Shown here piece after piece: positions 1-10,300 of a stretch of DNA of 64,000 bases (the stretch's first letter is position 1; each line of letters opens with the position of its first letter). The translations under genes were made by a program, and so were the position numbers. This stretch comes from Leptospira semungkisensis (GTDB lineage: Bacteria > Spirochaetota > Leptospiria > Leptospirales > Leptospiraceae), in NCBI RefSeq assembly GCF_004770055.1, contig NZ_RQEP01000010.1, positions 186,001 through 250,000 of the forward strand, in the 5' to 3' direction. Under the pieces are notes generated by a model. The model did no database searches. It was given only the letters and a program-made list of their open reading frames with translations, and was not told where the DNA came from.

Positions 1-1083
1 CTCCTTATCCGGGAACATGTCTTGTATCCCATGCTCGAAGGAATAAGTGCCAGTAAGAAGGTCTGCCCAAGCAGGAAAGGTTCTTGGAATCGTTGTATGA
101 TGATCCAAGAATACAACCGAGTCTTTGGCAAGAGAATCTATATTCGGAGTAAGATCCTTTTCTCCTTTTACAAAACCAAGTTTGTCTTCTCTGATACTGT
201 CCGCAGCGAGAATGAGAACATTGAATTCTTTAGACTTCTTTGCGATCGAAAATTGGGGAGAAGAAGGTCCCTTTTGAAAATCATGATGTACGAATATAGA
301 AATCCCAAATGCGAAGAGAAGAACCGAGACGACGATCAAATCCTTTTTAGATCGGAATACGCCAGTAATTTTCCAAGATCCTGTTTCCCCAATCGCCGAA
401 GGATCCTTACTCACAATTGCAGAAGTGACAAGTAAAAAATCCTTACTATACAAAAAGCAAAGAGCAAGAATTCCCAAGAACAAACCGCTCAGATGGAACA
501 AATAGAAGAGTATTATAAATACTAGATATTCTATCAGGGAACGATACTGTTTCGTTTGCCAGAGAGAGAAGAAACTCCTGCCAACTTGTAAGCCCAGAAA
601 GATCCCGAGCAGGGATGTGAATACCCAAGGAGGAAAATGATCCGTGATGAAATACAGAAACCCGAGAGCCCAAGTGTGCCTGTAATAGAAAAACTCTCCG
701 TATACTTGCGGGTACTTAGCGACCGAATGACAAAATAAAAGAAATAAAACCGCAATGAGAATGGAATAGATCCGAATCGGTTGGAGCCTCTCTCCCTTCT
801 TCCAGTCCAAAAACTCCGGACCTAAAAATAAGACCAGAGCTCCTAAAAAAAATGCGTATGATGAAAGAAGAACTCCACCCAAGTCTCGTAGAAGAAGAGG
901 AGCTAAGCCATAGAATAAAGAAACAAACTCACTGATATCTACTCCCATCACATGAAAAGAAGTATTCGTGATCAGACAAAGAATAGAAAGAACGAATACA
1001 AAGATCCCTGTATGAAGCCAAGGATTTCCTGAATGAAAGTTTAATAAGAAAGAAGCTTTGAACTTAGACCAGAATGCGGACAT
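1..1083 (-). CDS. Membrane-anchored sulfatase / alkaline-phosphatase superfamily protein (3' end off window)
   Basis: The open frame runs in phase to the left edge, so only the first 361 residues are visible and the C-terminus is missing. The first ~270 residues hold several hydrophobic segments (roughly eight). A periplasmic domain then starts with VLILAADSIREDKL, continues with LTPNIDSLA, and reaches TTIPRTFPAWADLLTG. In the sulfatase/LTA-synthase/EptA superfamily these correspond to the metal-binding Asp strand and the Thr/Ser/Cys nucleophile region. The likely role is transfer or hydrolysis of a sulfate or phosphate ester on an envelope glycan or lipid; the substrate cannot be read from the sequence. 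The ATG at 1083 lies inside the end of rsmD (20-nt overlap), suggesting translational coupling. The class is secure, the exact function open. Confidence 0.75.
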   Translation of the reverse strand, partial: MSAFWSKFKASFLLNFHSGNPWLHTGIFVFVLSILCLITNTSFHVMGVDISEFVSLFYGLAPLLLRDLGGVLLSSYAFFLGALVLFLGPEFLDWKKGERLQPIRIYSILIAVLFLLFCHSVAKYPQVYGEFFYYRHTWALGFLYFITDHFPPWVFTSLLGIFLGLQVGRSFFSLWQTKQYRSLIEYLVFIILFYLFHLSGLFLGILALCFLYSKDFLLVTSAIVSKDPSAIGETGSWKITGVFRSKKDLIVVSVLLFAFGISIFVHHDFQKGPSSPQFSIAKKSKEFNVLILAADSIREDKLGFVKGEKDLTPNIDSLAKDSVVFLDHHTTIPRTFPAWADLLTGTYSFEHGIQDMFPDKE

Positions 1084-1645
1084 TCAAAGTATTCCTTCCA
1101 AAAGAACGAGAGGTAAAATCCTCCCACTGCAAAGGTTCCGGAGATTGGATAATGATTACTGCGGTTCCCGGTTCATTCTGAATGATCTCATCTACTACCG
1201 TTTTCAGTTTTGGAGTTTTCTTTTCCCAAAAAGAATAAGGAGGATCCATGAAATACACTTTGGAAGTCTCAGGAATATTCAGTCCTGAATGGAATCTAAG
1301 AGCGTCTTTTCTCATCACAAGATGAGGTTTTCCAAGTTTTTCTAATACTCCTTTCAGGCTTTCGAAACGATCCCAAGCGAGTTCCAAGAAAACGGCCCGG
1401 GCAAAACCTCTACTCAAGGATTCTATTCCCATTTGCCCGGAACCGGCAAACAGATCGATAAAAGCGGAGTCTTGAATGTTCAATCTCCCTTGCAATTGCA
1501 AGGATTCTAGAATATCGAATAATGATTTCTTAATAATCGCAGGAGTAAAATTACTCTTACCTTCCGGAGTTACGGGAGAAGGTATCACTCTACCTTTCAA
1601 TTCTCCTGTTTGGATCCGAAGTCCCTTCCCCTTCTTTGGTTTCAT
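1064..1645 (-). CDS. rsmD: 16S rRNA (guanine(966)-N(2))-methyltransferase RsmD
   Basis: 193 residues, normal for the family. The Rossmann SAM-binding motif DLFAGSGQMGIE lies at about residues 64-75, and the catalytic DPPY motif typical of N-methyltransferases at 134-137. The N-terminal IQTGELKGRVI and the PEGKSNFTPAIIKKSLFDIL stretch fit RsmD, which methylates G966 of 16S rRNA in the assembled 30S subunit. The ATG overlaps the stop of the upstream gene in an ATGA arrangement, and the downstream sulfatase starts inside rsmD, so the three genes are probably co-transcribed. Confidence 0.9.
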   Translation of the reverse strand: MKPKKGKGLRIQTGELKGRVIPSPVTPEGKSNFTPAIIKKSLFDILESLQLQGRLNIQDSAFIDLFAGSGQMGIESLSRGFARAVFLELAWDRFESLKGVLEKLGKPHLVMRKDALRFHSGLNIPETSKVYFMDPPYSFWEKKTPKLKTVVDEIIQNEPGTAVIIIQSPEPLQWEDFTSRSFGRNTLNVRILV

Positions 1646-2181
1646 TTTTCCTCTTTTTTCTTATCCAGGCTCATTTCCAGGATGCGGATACGTTTTCCCA
1701 ATTTGGAATCCCTGGGAGTGGACTTGACCTTGTCCAAAACTGTTTCAGCAGATTGATAATTATCTGCCGAATATAAAATGCAAGCGTAAGTATAGACGCC
1801 TTCCGCATAACGGACGGAGGCTTCTCCCTTTTGCAAAAAGATCTTTCCCCAACGAGTGCCAGAGTCATACGCTTCGAGCACCAAGGCTCTTTCCAAGAAT
1901 AAATATACTGCGTTAAAGAAGATAGAAGGATGATCCTTTGTCCTGGAATAAATGCTGAGAAGAGTCTTATCTATCTCCTCCAGGCTTGGTTCTGATGCCA
2001 CATACAGAAGAAGGATCTTATAATCCACTTCTCCCGAGCGGAGACCGTGGCGGGAAACTTTTACGAGAGTATCGTAATTTCCTTTTTTATAATATTCATA
2101 TACTTCGTCGAAATCCACTCCGAACGAAGAAGACCCGAAAAGAAAAATACATAGGATGATTGAGAATTTGGAAGCGGTCAT
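1642..2181 (-). CDS. Small exported protein with TPR-like helical repeats
   Basis: A longer frame begins at 2250, but the ATG at 2181 is preferred because it directly starts a signal peptide (MTASKFSIILCIFLFGSSSFG). The mature protein of ~155 residues has helical pairs of the TPR type (YYKKGNYDTLVKVSRHGLRSG and the later LYSADNYQSAETVLDKV), and ends with a basic, charged tail. It is probably periplasmic and may mediate protein-protein contacts. It overlaps rsmD by four bases (ATGA) and follows the zinc-ribbon gene, in one minus-strand group. No specific function is recognisable. Confidence 0.6.
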   Translation of the reverse strand: MTASKFSIILCIFLFGSSSFGVDFDEVYEYYKKGNYDTLVKVSRHGLRSGEVDYKILLLYVASEPSLEEIDKTLLSIYSRTKDHPSIFFNAVYLFLERALVLEAYDSGTRWGKIFLQKGEASVRYAEGVYTYACILYSADNYQSAETVLDKVKSTPRDSKLGKRIRILEMSLDKKKEEK

Positions 2182-2219
2182 AAGGATCCCGAATGAAAAA
2201 AGGGAAGACCGCTTAGAGA

Positions 2220-2411
2220 TTAAAGCTCGATTACGTTTGAAGAACCGCACATGGAGCAGATATGATTTTCGGGGCCGTTATAGGAACCTTCTTCGTCATC
2301 TTCCCAACGATGATCGCAGTCCTCGCAAACAAAAGTGACGACTTCGTCGTCGAGATAATCCTCGTCGCCGTCTGTCTCGTAATCTTCGTCAAAATCGTAA
2401 TTATAAGGCAT
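2220..2411 (-). CDS. Acidic 63-residue zinc-ribbon protein
   Basis: The first ~25 residues are almost entirely Asp, Glu and Tyr. They are followed by CEDCDHRWEDDEE and, about 25 residues later, CSMCGSS: two CxxC knuckles that should bind one zinc ion, as in small rubredoxin-like or regulatory zinc ribbons. There is no signal peptide, so it is cytoplasmic. It lies just upstream of the exported repeat protein and rsmD. The acidic arm could mimic nucleic acid or contact a basic partner; that is inference. The ORF is credible because the Cys spacing is exact and the gene fits the local operon. Confidence 0.65.
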   Translation of the reverse strand: MPYNYDFDEDYETDGDEDYLDDEVVTFVCEDCDHRWEDDEEGSYNGPENHICSMCGSSNVIEL

Positions 2412-2456
2412 ATTTACACGGAATCCAAGGAGGGTCCTGGAGTCAAGCCCGAGTAG

Positions 2457-3509
2457 GTGTTCCTACGTCAAAAAATAAGTGAAACCTTTGGCCTTTTTGG
2501 AAAATCTGTCAGATACATGCTCTACCAAGCCAATCACAGAAGTTATCGAAAGAAAGCCAATTATAAGCCCTTAGTATTCTTCCTCATCTTCTTAGCTTTG
2601 GGAGGCATCGCTTTCTTTTTTCGTCAGGATATAAAGAATCTGTTTGCAGGAGACAGACGCATCCTTCTTGAAAAAGAAAGAAAGATATTGCAAGAAGGGA
2701 TCGTAAAAGGAGATCCTAAAGAAGGAGAGATCAAGGATTTCAAATCGGTTGCAAAGGAATTTGCATCCACCAATCCGAAGGAAGGAATCTCCTATCACTA
2801 CTCTGCTCTATCAGGATATTATGAATTCTTACTATTAGGATTTCGTTTTGATTCGGCAACTCTATCAAAGATCGCTTATACAGGATTCGAGGAATTTTTA
2901 GCCCAAGACAGCTCTTATCTTCCCTTGGTAGAGGACTCTTACAGACAAGCCTTAAGAGCACAAGCAGTGGATCCAGAGTTTGCAGAATCAACGGACAATC
3001 GTTACTTGATCGCATTCGGAGAAGCTATCCGACAAAAACTCAGCCGCAGCGCATTGAACAAATTACTAGTCTCCATTGATCCTGAAAAACTCAGCCCGGA
3101 ACTAAAAGCTGGCTACGCATGGACCTGCCTGGCAGGAAGCACACTTTCCGGAAATACTGATTTCTTAAAGAAGACTCTAGCAAGACCCGAGATCTCTGGA
3201 CCACTTTTACTCTCCGGAAGAGAATCCGATTTTCTGATCGCATTATCCGAATTCAGAGCGGGGCAATATGTATCTTCTTTGAATTTCTTGCGCAGAGTAA
3301 AGAATGCAAACGAGGATTTTCTAACAGGAAGTTCCAAGATCCTGGAAGCGAAGATCTTCTTTTACCAAAACCTTTCTCCGAAAGCAATCGCTCTATTAGA
3401 AGAATATTATCCGATTTCTGCTGACAGAAAGGAAGAAGTCCTGAAATTAGCGAGGGAGATCCTGGCAAAGAACCCTATTCTCAAAACCAAACTCCCCATA
3501 GAGGAATAA
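2457..3509 (+). CDS. Membrane-anchored TPR-like protein
   Basis: 350 residues if translation starts at the GTG at 2457; an ATG at 2517 (MLYQANHRS) is an alternative that leaves the transmembrane segment intact. One hydrophobic helix (LVFFLIFLALGGIAFFF, about residues 39-55) follows a basic segment, giving an N-in, C-out anchor. The rest is alpha-helical with TPR-like pairs (ALRAQAVDPEFAESTDNRYLIAFGEAI; ALSEFRAGQYVSSLNFLRRVK). It probably acts as a scaffold on the outer face of the inner membrane. The next gene starts one base after its stop, so they form an operon. Confidence 0.65.
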   Translation: MFLRQKISETFGLFGKSVRYMLYQANHRSYRKKANYKPLVFFLIFLALGGIAFFFRQDIKNLFAGDRRILLEKERKILQEGIVKGDPKEGEIKDFKSVAKEFASTNPKEGISYHYSALSGYYEFLLLGFRFDSATLSKIAYTGFEEFLAQDSSYLPLVEDSYRQALRAQAVDPEFAESTDNRYLIAFGEAIRQKLSRSALNKLLVSIDPEKLSPELKAGYAWTCLAGSTLSGNTDFLKKTLARPEISGPLLLSGRESDFLIALSEFRAGQYVSSLNFLRRVKNANEDFLTGSSKILEAKIFFYQNLSPKAIALLEEYYPISADRKEEVLKLAREILAKNPILKTKLPIEE

Positions 3510-3510
3510 A

Positions 3511-3870
3511 ATGAAACGACTCTTTTTACTCATCCCATTTCTGATCCTTGACTGCGGATTCAAACCGGTCCCTCCTCCTGCGGGAAAATTCTGCGAGCCT
3601 ATGCTCAAAGAAACCCAATGCATCACTCTGGATTTCAGAAAGGGAAAGGCTTATCTCGAAGATAAGGAATATCCGATGAAGTCCACCAGTATATTAAATT
3701 ATTCGTATACTGTGGAAGGAGTTACCTACGAGCTTGAAGTTCTAAACGAGAACCGAGTCAAGATCGTTGGTACGAATGGATTCAACAAGACTTTGTTGAA
3801 GTTGAAAGACAAAGATGAGAGAAAGAAAGAATGGGCGAAGTTATGGGAGAAGGTAAAGGAGATGTTTTGA
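3511..3870 (+). CDS. Small lipoprotein
   Basis: 119 residues. The signal peptide MKRLFLLIPFLILDC ends in a leptospiral-type lipobox with Cys15 as the lipidated residue. The mature part has two further Cys residues (FCEPML and TQC), possibly a disulfide, then beta-strand-like sequence and a lysine-rich C-terminus. An SD-like GAGGAA lies inside the end of the preceding gene, and the ATG follows that stop by one base, so translation is likely coupled. No family recognised. Confidence 0.7.
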   Translation: MKRLFLLIPFLILDCGFKPVPPPAGKFCEPMLKETQCITLDFRKGKAYLEDKEYPMKSTSILNYSYTVEGVTYELEVLNENRVKIVGTNGFNKTLLKLKDKDERKKEWAKLWEKVKEMF

Positions 3871-3962
3871 GGGAGAGCAAGTAAAACTGTCATATATCAA
3901 ATTTTCAATAACTCCAAGCTAGAACTATTATATGGGCCAGTATCAAGTGTTAGTTTTAGATA

Positions 3963-4364
3963 CTATTTACCGATCCCAACCTCTTTTTCCAATATACCAT
4001 TTTCATTATATTTCAACAAGCTCCCGATTAATCTAGTAAGCTGATGATTTTTCATTATTCGTATTGTAGTGGGATAGGAACACTTAAAACAAGTATATAA
4101 TGTTAAAGTAGCAGTCGATTCATCAATGAAATCAATTTGCCAAAATGCATTATTCCATTTTCCATCAACTAATAATTCATCTTGAGCGGAAAATTTAGAA
4201 AAGAAAAATTCTTTATTAACTTTATCAAGATCAGTAAAAACTCTCCCTTCTGTATGCCCTGGTAAATATAAAATATTTTGGACTTTATTCGCCCGTAAAA
4301 AAAGTGAACAATTTGTTATTAATATAAATATAACTAAGTAGGAAAGATTATAATTTATATGCAC
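3963..4364 (-). CDS. Small lipoprotein coupled to Rhs gene 1; candidate immunity protein
   Basis: 133 residues starting at GTG 4364. An SD-like GAGGT overlaps the TGA stop of the giant Rhs gene just upstream, so translation appears coupled to it. The signal sequence ends in a lipobox (FILITNC), predicting a lipoprotein. The mature part contains a CFKC motif and beta-rich stretches. The gene is clearly more AT-rich than its neighbours, as is the Rhs tail it follows, which is typical of exchangeable toxin-immunity cassettes. Its position directly after a variable Rhs C-terminus suggests it neutralises that tail; no immunity family is recognised, so this is inference. Confidence 0.65.
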   Translation of the reverse strand: MHINYNLSYLVIFILITNCSLFLRANKVQNILYLPGHTEGRVFTDLDKVNKEFFFSKFSAQDELLVDGKWNNAFWQIDFIDESTATLTLYTCFKCSYPTTIRIMKNHQLTRLIGSLLKYNENGILEKEVGIGK

Positions 4365-4373
4365 AATGTTACC

Positions 4374-7300
4374 TCATTTCCAGTTATTTGGATCAGATCT
4401 ATATTTTGACGATGGCTGCGGAGCCTGCGACGCAGGCGCCGTCGGGCCAGTGTATAATTCCCAATCGTGAGTACCCAAAGTCGAAGTTCCACTTCCCCCC
4501 CTAATTGCGGTATCGGGACTACTACTTGAGTGAAGAGCTGCTGGAGTTCTGGATCCAGGTCCGTGAGGGGGATCCCACGGTTTTCCGGTAGAAGGATTTT
4601 TCTCTGGAATAAAATTTGAATCTCTTGTTTGAATATATTTCTCTGTAATAAGTTCGTATTCTTCATAATAACTAACATCCCCTGGTATTGCTGTTCCAGT
4701 ATTAAAGAATCTGTATGCTACAGCGACTGGAACAGGAGTTCCCGAAACTCCCGTGCAGGCATCGGCCCCTGAACAAATAGTATAGGTCGCTCCTTTATCA
4801 TTTACTTTTCCATATATATTCTTAACTGCATGGTATTGAATATGCTTGGAGACCAATTTCGGTTGAGTAAATTTATTCCCTTTTGCATCGGTCATCTGAT
4901 ATCTTTCAATTATAGTATGACTATCCGACAATCCATTATTCGAAAATTTGTCTTCGCTTCGTTCAATATTATAATTTGTGGCTACTTGCACATATCGACC
5001 GGTAAACGTCTTATTTTCATAGCCGTCAAACTGTTTCACAACACTATTTCCATACGTTCTATCTGGACCCACATTTCTAATTTCTTTCTCGTGCCCCGTA
5101 GGATCCTTATACCGAATCGGATTTCCAGCTACATACGAAAATCTATTCCAGCTTTGTGTAATTGCTCCACCATTCGGGATCACAGTATCCGCACTCGTAA
5201 ACCTTGCGATCTGTGGATCGTAATAGCGTGCATTATAGAAATAGAAATTAGTTTCTTTGTCTAGCTCCTGGGAGTTGTATTTCGGAGCGAAGTCCAGATT
5301 TCCTCTTTGGACAAGGGTTTCTCCATAAGGCTCGTACTGTGTTTGGGTTAAGGTATGACCGCCTTCATCTAAAACATGCGATACCGAGTCTACTTGATCC
5401 GTTAAGAAGTAAGCTGTTGTTCCTTCTTCATTGAGAGCTGCAATTCGGACCCCATTCAAATAAACATTATTAATAGAACGTAATAGATTGTCTTGGTCTA
5501 GATATTCCAATCCATAGAATTTGCTTGGATATAGGATCTCTTGGGTTACGGAGCCGGCACCTTGTGGGACCAGCGCTTTCTTGCGGACCCTAAAGCCACC
5601 ATCGTCATACCAATAGCTTCCGATAGTTACATTCAGAGAATCTTGGACCTGAGTGATCCGGTTCTGGGAATCTACACTGATATTCTTGGTCAGATCCTTG
5701 AGATTATCTCTCTGGGTCAGCATATTCCCAGAGGAATCGTAGCTCATTACGAGTCTATCGTTCCCGCTCTGTGTAGAATTGATATGTGTGACTTGGTGAT
5801 TGCTATATTGATAATTCCATTCGTCTTGGATGGAGCTGTCGGTATAATTATGATCTCTCTTTGCAGTCAGGTTTCCGTTGTTCGCATAGGAGAAGCTTTG
5901 GCGGAATGCCTTGGTATAATTGCTTGCGGATTCCTGGAAGATCCCATCGGCTGCTACAAGTCGGTTCAATCCATCGTAACTATAATTGTAAGAGGTTGTA
6001 TAATCGCTGGAATTATTCGCGATAGAAGTGATATTATTTCTGCTGTTGAACGCATACACTGCGTCTTGCAAGGTCTTGGAGTTTCCGTCTACGTCTCCCG
6101 TAGAGTTGATGCGGATCATCCTCTGTTTTACATCGTAGGTATAGTTGGTTTGGATCCCGTTGCCTAAAGTGAAACTAGCAGTTTGTCCGAATTCGTTATA
6201 CGTAATATTCTCTACGATCGTCTTACTGCAATACCCCGGAAGGATCCCATTCGTATTTACCTGCACTGAGATGCCAGAAATATATCCTGCGGTTCCATAA
6301 GCATAGCAGGCTCTCATTCTGGAATGATTGACCGGATGTTCCGGATAATCTATGACAGTTACTCGATCCAAAAGATCGTATTGGTATTCCGTAATATATG
6401 GTCCACCCGCAAGATCTATCGTTAGGTTTTTGAGGGTTCTAGTTTCTTTCTTTACTCTTCCGAGTTTGTCATAGCTGAAGGTCTTGGTCTGGGCCCCATC
6501 TTCTACTTTTACTAGTTTTCCTAAAGCATTCTCGCTTCCGCTTCCGGAATCATAATCGTAATACGTGTCTCCGTCAGGAACACTTCTGGTATTCAATCTT
6601 CCTAAAGAATCATAAGAATAAGTTGTGGTGATCCCGCGTGCATCTGTGCTTTGCGTTAAATCTCCAAAAGCATTATAAGTGTTCGTGCTAACTCCGAAAT
6701 CAGGATCGCTCTGCTTTCTTTGGCGACCGAACGCATCATATTGCCAGTATGCTTGGTTCTTTCCGGAAGTATCTTTTACGGAAAGTCCACTTGTATCACA
6801 GCTTAGATTTCCTCCATCGTTCAGGTCGGATTTCTTGATCAGATTTCCTGCGATATCATAGCAGAATCCGATCTGGGAATCCGTTCCATCGGAGCCGAAA
6901 TCTTCCACATATAGAACTTGGCCCCGTGAATTTTTAACTGTGCGTTTGCTTGTTCCACCGCTATGGGCTTCTACTGTTTCAAAAGGATCATTATAAGTTA
7001 CACTTAGAACAGTTGCTTCCGTCTCACCAGCGGCGATTGGAAGAATGGTTTGCACTAAACGACCGATCGAATCATAGCGGAGTTGACTTGGATTCTTTTC
7101 TTCTGCGTGAGGAGCATACGTGTCGATCTCACTCGCATCTGCCCAATCCGGTTGACCAGTGCGGGCTACTTTTCCATCCCCATCGTACGTGATCTTTCCG
7201 GATCTCACAAAAAGACCGTTAGACGCTCTTTTGACCGTATAAATGATACGGCCCATTCCATCTTTGTATGATCTGGTCGCAAAATCTGGATCACCGCTTC

Positions 7301-10300
7301 CAGATGGGAAGGTTGTCTTCGCACTCAATGGATAATTGGAATTGAATTCATACGCTGCCAGAACTTTCGCACCGCCGTCGGTATCCGCGCTGGATTCGAT
7401 CAACCTACCAAAATCATCATATTCGAAATAAGTCTTATTGCCGTTTGGATCGGTGCTATCTTCAGGAGAACCGAATGCTTTCGCATAATTGATCGTGAAT
7501 TGGGTCGGTAGTTGGACAGATCCGCCGAAACTTGTCTTCTTAGTTATAAATTGATGCAGTTCATCATCATATTCGTAGGAAGTCCCACGGTTAGGGCTCG
7601 AGCTGCTATCCTTCTCTTGGATTAAGTTCCCGTAAGAGTCGTAACTAGAATCAATTATCTTAGATGGAGCGGAAGGAAGCCCGCTTCCAGAATATACACT
7701 TGTCTTTTTTGTAGGATTCCCTTTGGAATCATATACGATCGTAGTCGTAGTTTCATTAGTAGAGCTCGCCAAGGATACGACCCGTTTCGGACGGGTTTGG
7801 TTAGAATTCGTATCCGTCTCGAAATCTGTAGAAGTAGTAAATGTCTGGGTAGAATGAGACGTATCCGCAAACAAGTCCGTCCCTGTCTCAACACTATTGG
7901 TTAGCTTATATCCGTCTAGAGTGATCGAATTCTGAGTAGTTTCGGTAGCAGTCCCATTGATAAATTTCTCCACTTTATTGGTATGAGAAAGATAAGAGAC
8001 CTTGCCCGTAGTAATCTCGATATGCTGTATATCATGGGTGTATTTTACAGTTCCGTAATCCTTATTGTCCGAGCCAACGATACGTGTCTGCTGCTCCGCT
8101 CCTCCCAAGGCACGGTTATCCATGAAATTGGAGTAAGGCTGGCTAAAGTATGTGTGAACAGTCTTGGACCCAGCCGCATCAGTCATTGTGAATTGAGTAA
8201 ATCCAAACGCGTCGCTCTCTTTCTTCCCATTTATAAATCCTGAGAAAGCAACTCCACCGGAGTATGAATATGTTTTCGGAATCGTGTTCCCAAAACCGTC
8301 ATCTAAGGTGATCTTAGTGCAAACCCTGTAATTGATGGGAAGGTCCGGTATATCATCCGTTCCATTATTCTCAAATTTCGTAGAGTTCTCATACTCGAAA
8401 GAATACGAACCGCCAATCCCATTGACAACCTTCTCCATGATATCCGGAACACTTCCGTTGGACATGGCGAAATACCAGCTCGGCTCCTTGAGATGAATGA
8501 TCCCAATATCTGTGATCCCGTCTCCGTTATAGTCCCCTTGGATCCATTGGAACGGATAGACCTTGGTCATCAAGTCTGGGCGATCCACGTACGCACTCGT
8601 AACAGGACCGCTTAAACTTACGATCTTACTCTGAGAAAGATCGTAAAGACTGTTTTCTCCGTTTGAGATGATGATCGGATATCCTCGATGATCGAAACTA
8701 TTTAAGAAACTCACAAGGCCTGGATTAAATACAGTGCGCGTAATGCTAGTCGCAGTGATGCGGATCTTGGAGAATACTACAGAAGAATCGGAAGGATCTT
8801 CATAAACAATGGATTTACCAATCGTTTCAGGGAAGAGACCGAATTGGATCCCAGCCTGACTAGATAGATCGTAATTTGCAGTAGTAATTGGAAGAGTTAC
8901 TCCTCCAGTCAATAGCTTGAACTGGATGCTCGTGGATCCTATGGTTCCCAAATACCATTTATGAGTTCCTGTCCTACGATCTACGAATAGGATTTGCGCC
9001 TTTCCGGTTCCCAAGAAATCGCCCGAAAAAAAACTGAAACTCGTACGGTTACTCCGATTCGCACCGGAGGTTCCGACTTGGAATAAATTATATAGATAAG
9101 AAGAAAGAACATCTCCTGCCGGATCTAAATAGCGAGTCCCACTCGGACCGGTGATCAAAAATCTTCCGGTCCCAGTAGTAGACTGATCATCCAGAGTGAG
9201 AACAGATTTGGTAGAAGTAGAATCAAAATTATCGACTAGATAAGCACTCGATCCTATATCGAAATTCCCAATCTGAGAATCTGTAATGCCTGCAAGGTCT
9301 TTGCTCTGAAAAGAAGTCCCACTCGCCTGAGTTACTACAAAGAATTTATTCGTAGAGCCCAAATCCATAAAGAAGAGAACTTCATCTCTCGCATTTGTAG
9401 TATATCGATCCGCTTTTCCTTTAAAGAGAGTCTTAACAGTCGAAGCCTCTGGATTGAATCCTGTCAGCACAGATTCGGTGAAAGTAGATCCTTTCTTAAA
9501 ATCGAATACCCCAGCTTTGCGGTCATAGATCAAAAGCTCGGGGGAAGCGCTGCAATCGTCTTGAGTAAAGCAACCTGGAAATACCAATTCCCCTTTTCCA
9601 GGGTTCGAATTGCCATCATATTGATAGTCGAGTAGAACAGTTTTCGTATCGGACGCAGCATTGATCACTCCGAATCCTTTGGTGAGTTTTACTTCATCAA
9701 GAGGAAGAGGAGTCTTCATGACTCGACTTTGATCCGGGCCATAAGACATATCACTGTATACTTTATATCTGAATCCGTTAGTCGTAGCTTCCCCGATCCA
9801 GAATTTTCCATCAGAAGCGGAAAAGAATCCTATATCTGTCCGTCCGTCACCGTTGAAATCTCCTTGGAGCCAACGAGTAACAGAAGTGAACTGAGGGGTC
9901 TTGGACCAGATCTGAAAATTGATCGTACCGTTAGATGTTGCTCCCAAGGTCCAATTTCCGGAAGAACGATCAAAGAGAAGGAAATCTGAAAGACCGTCCC
10001 CGTTAAAGTCTCCAGAAAATCTATCGTTGGAGAATAATGCCTGTTCTGGCGCGGTAAAAATCTTATAGAGAACCCAATTCGTCTTGAAATAGATCGGATC
10101 GGTCTTATCTGGATTTCGTAGATTCTCTCCAACGAACCAATATCCATTGCGATCATCATATAGGGAAATATCAGTAAGACCATCCCCATTATAGTCTCCC
10201 ACAAGAAACTTAGTTTTGGACTGAGATCCGCCTTCTATAGAAGTGTCGGTAGTACTAACACTATCCATATTGGCATTCGGAGAATAATCAGATCTATATA

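Noticed and set aside
5541..6167. Plus-strand ORF of 208 codons inside Rhs gene 1
   Set aside because: Antisense shadow of the YD-repeat region; no SD, no recognisable domain, and the minus-strand protein has strong family motifs throughout.
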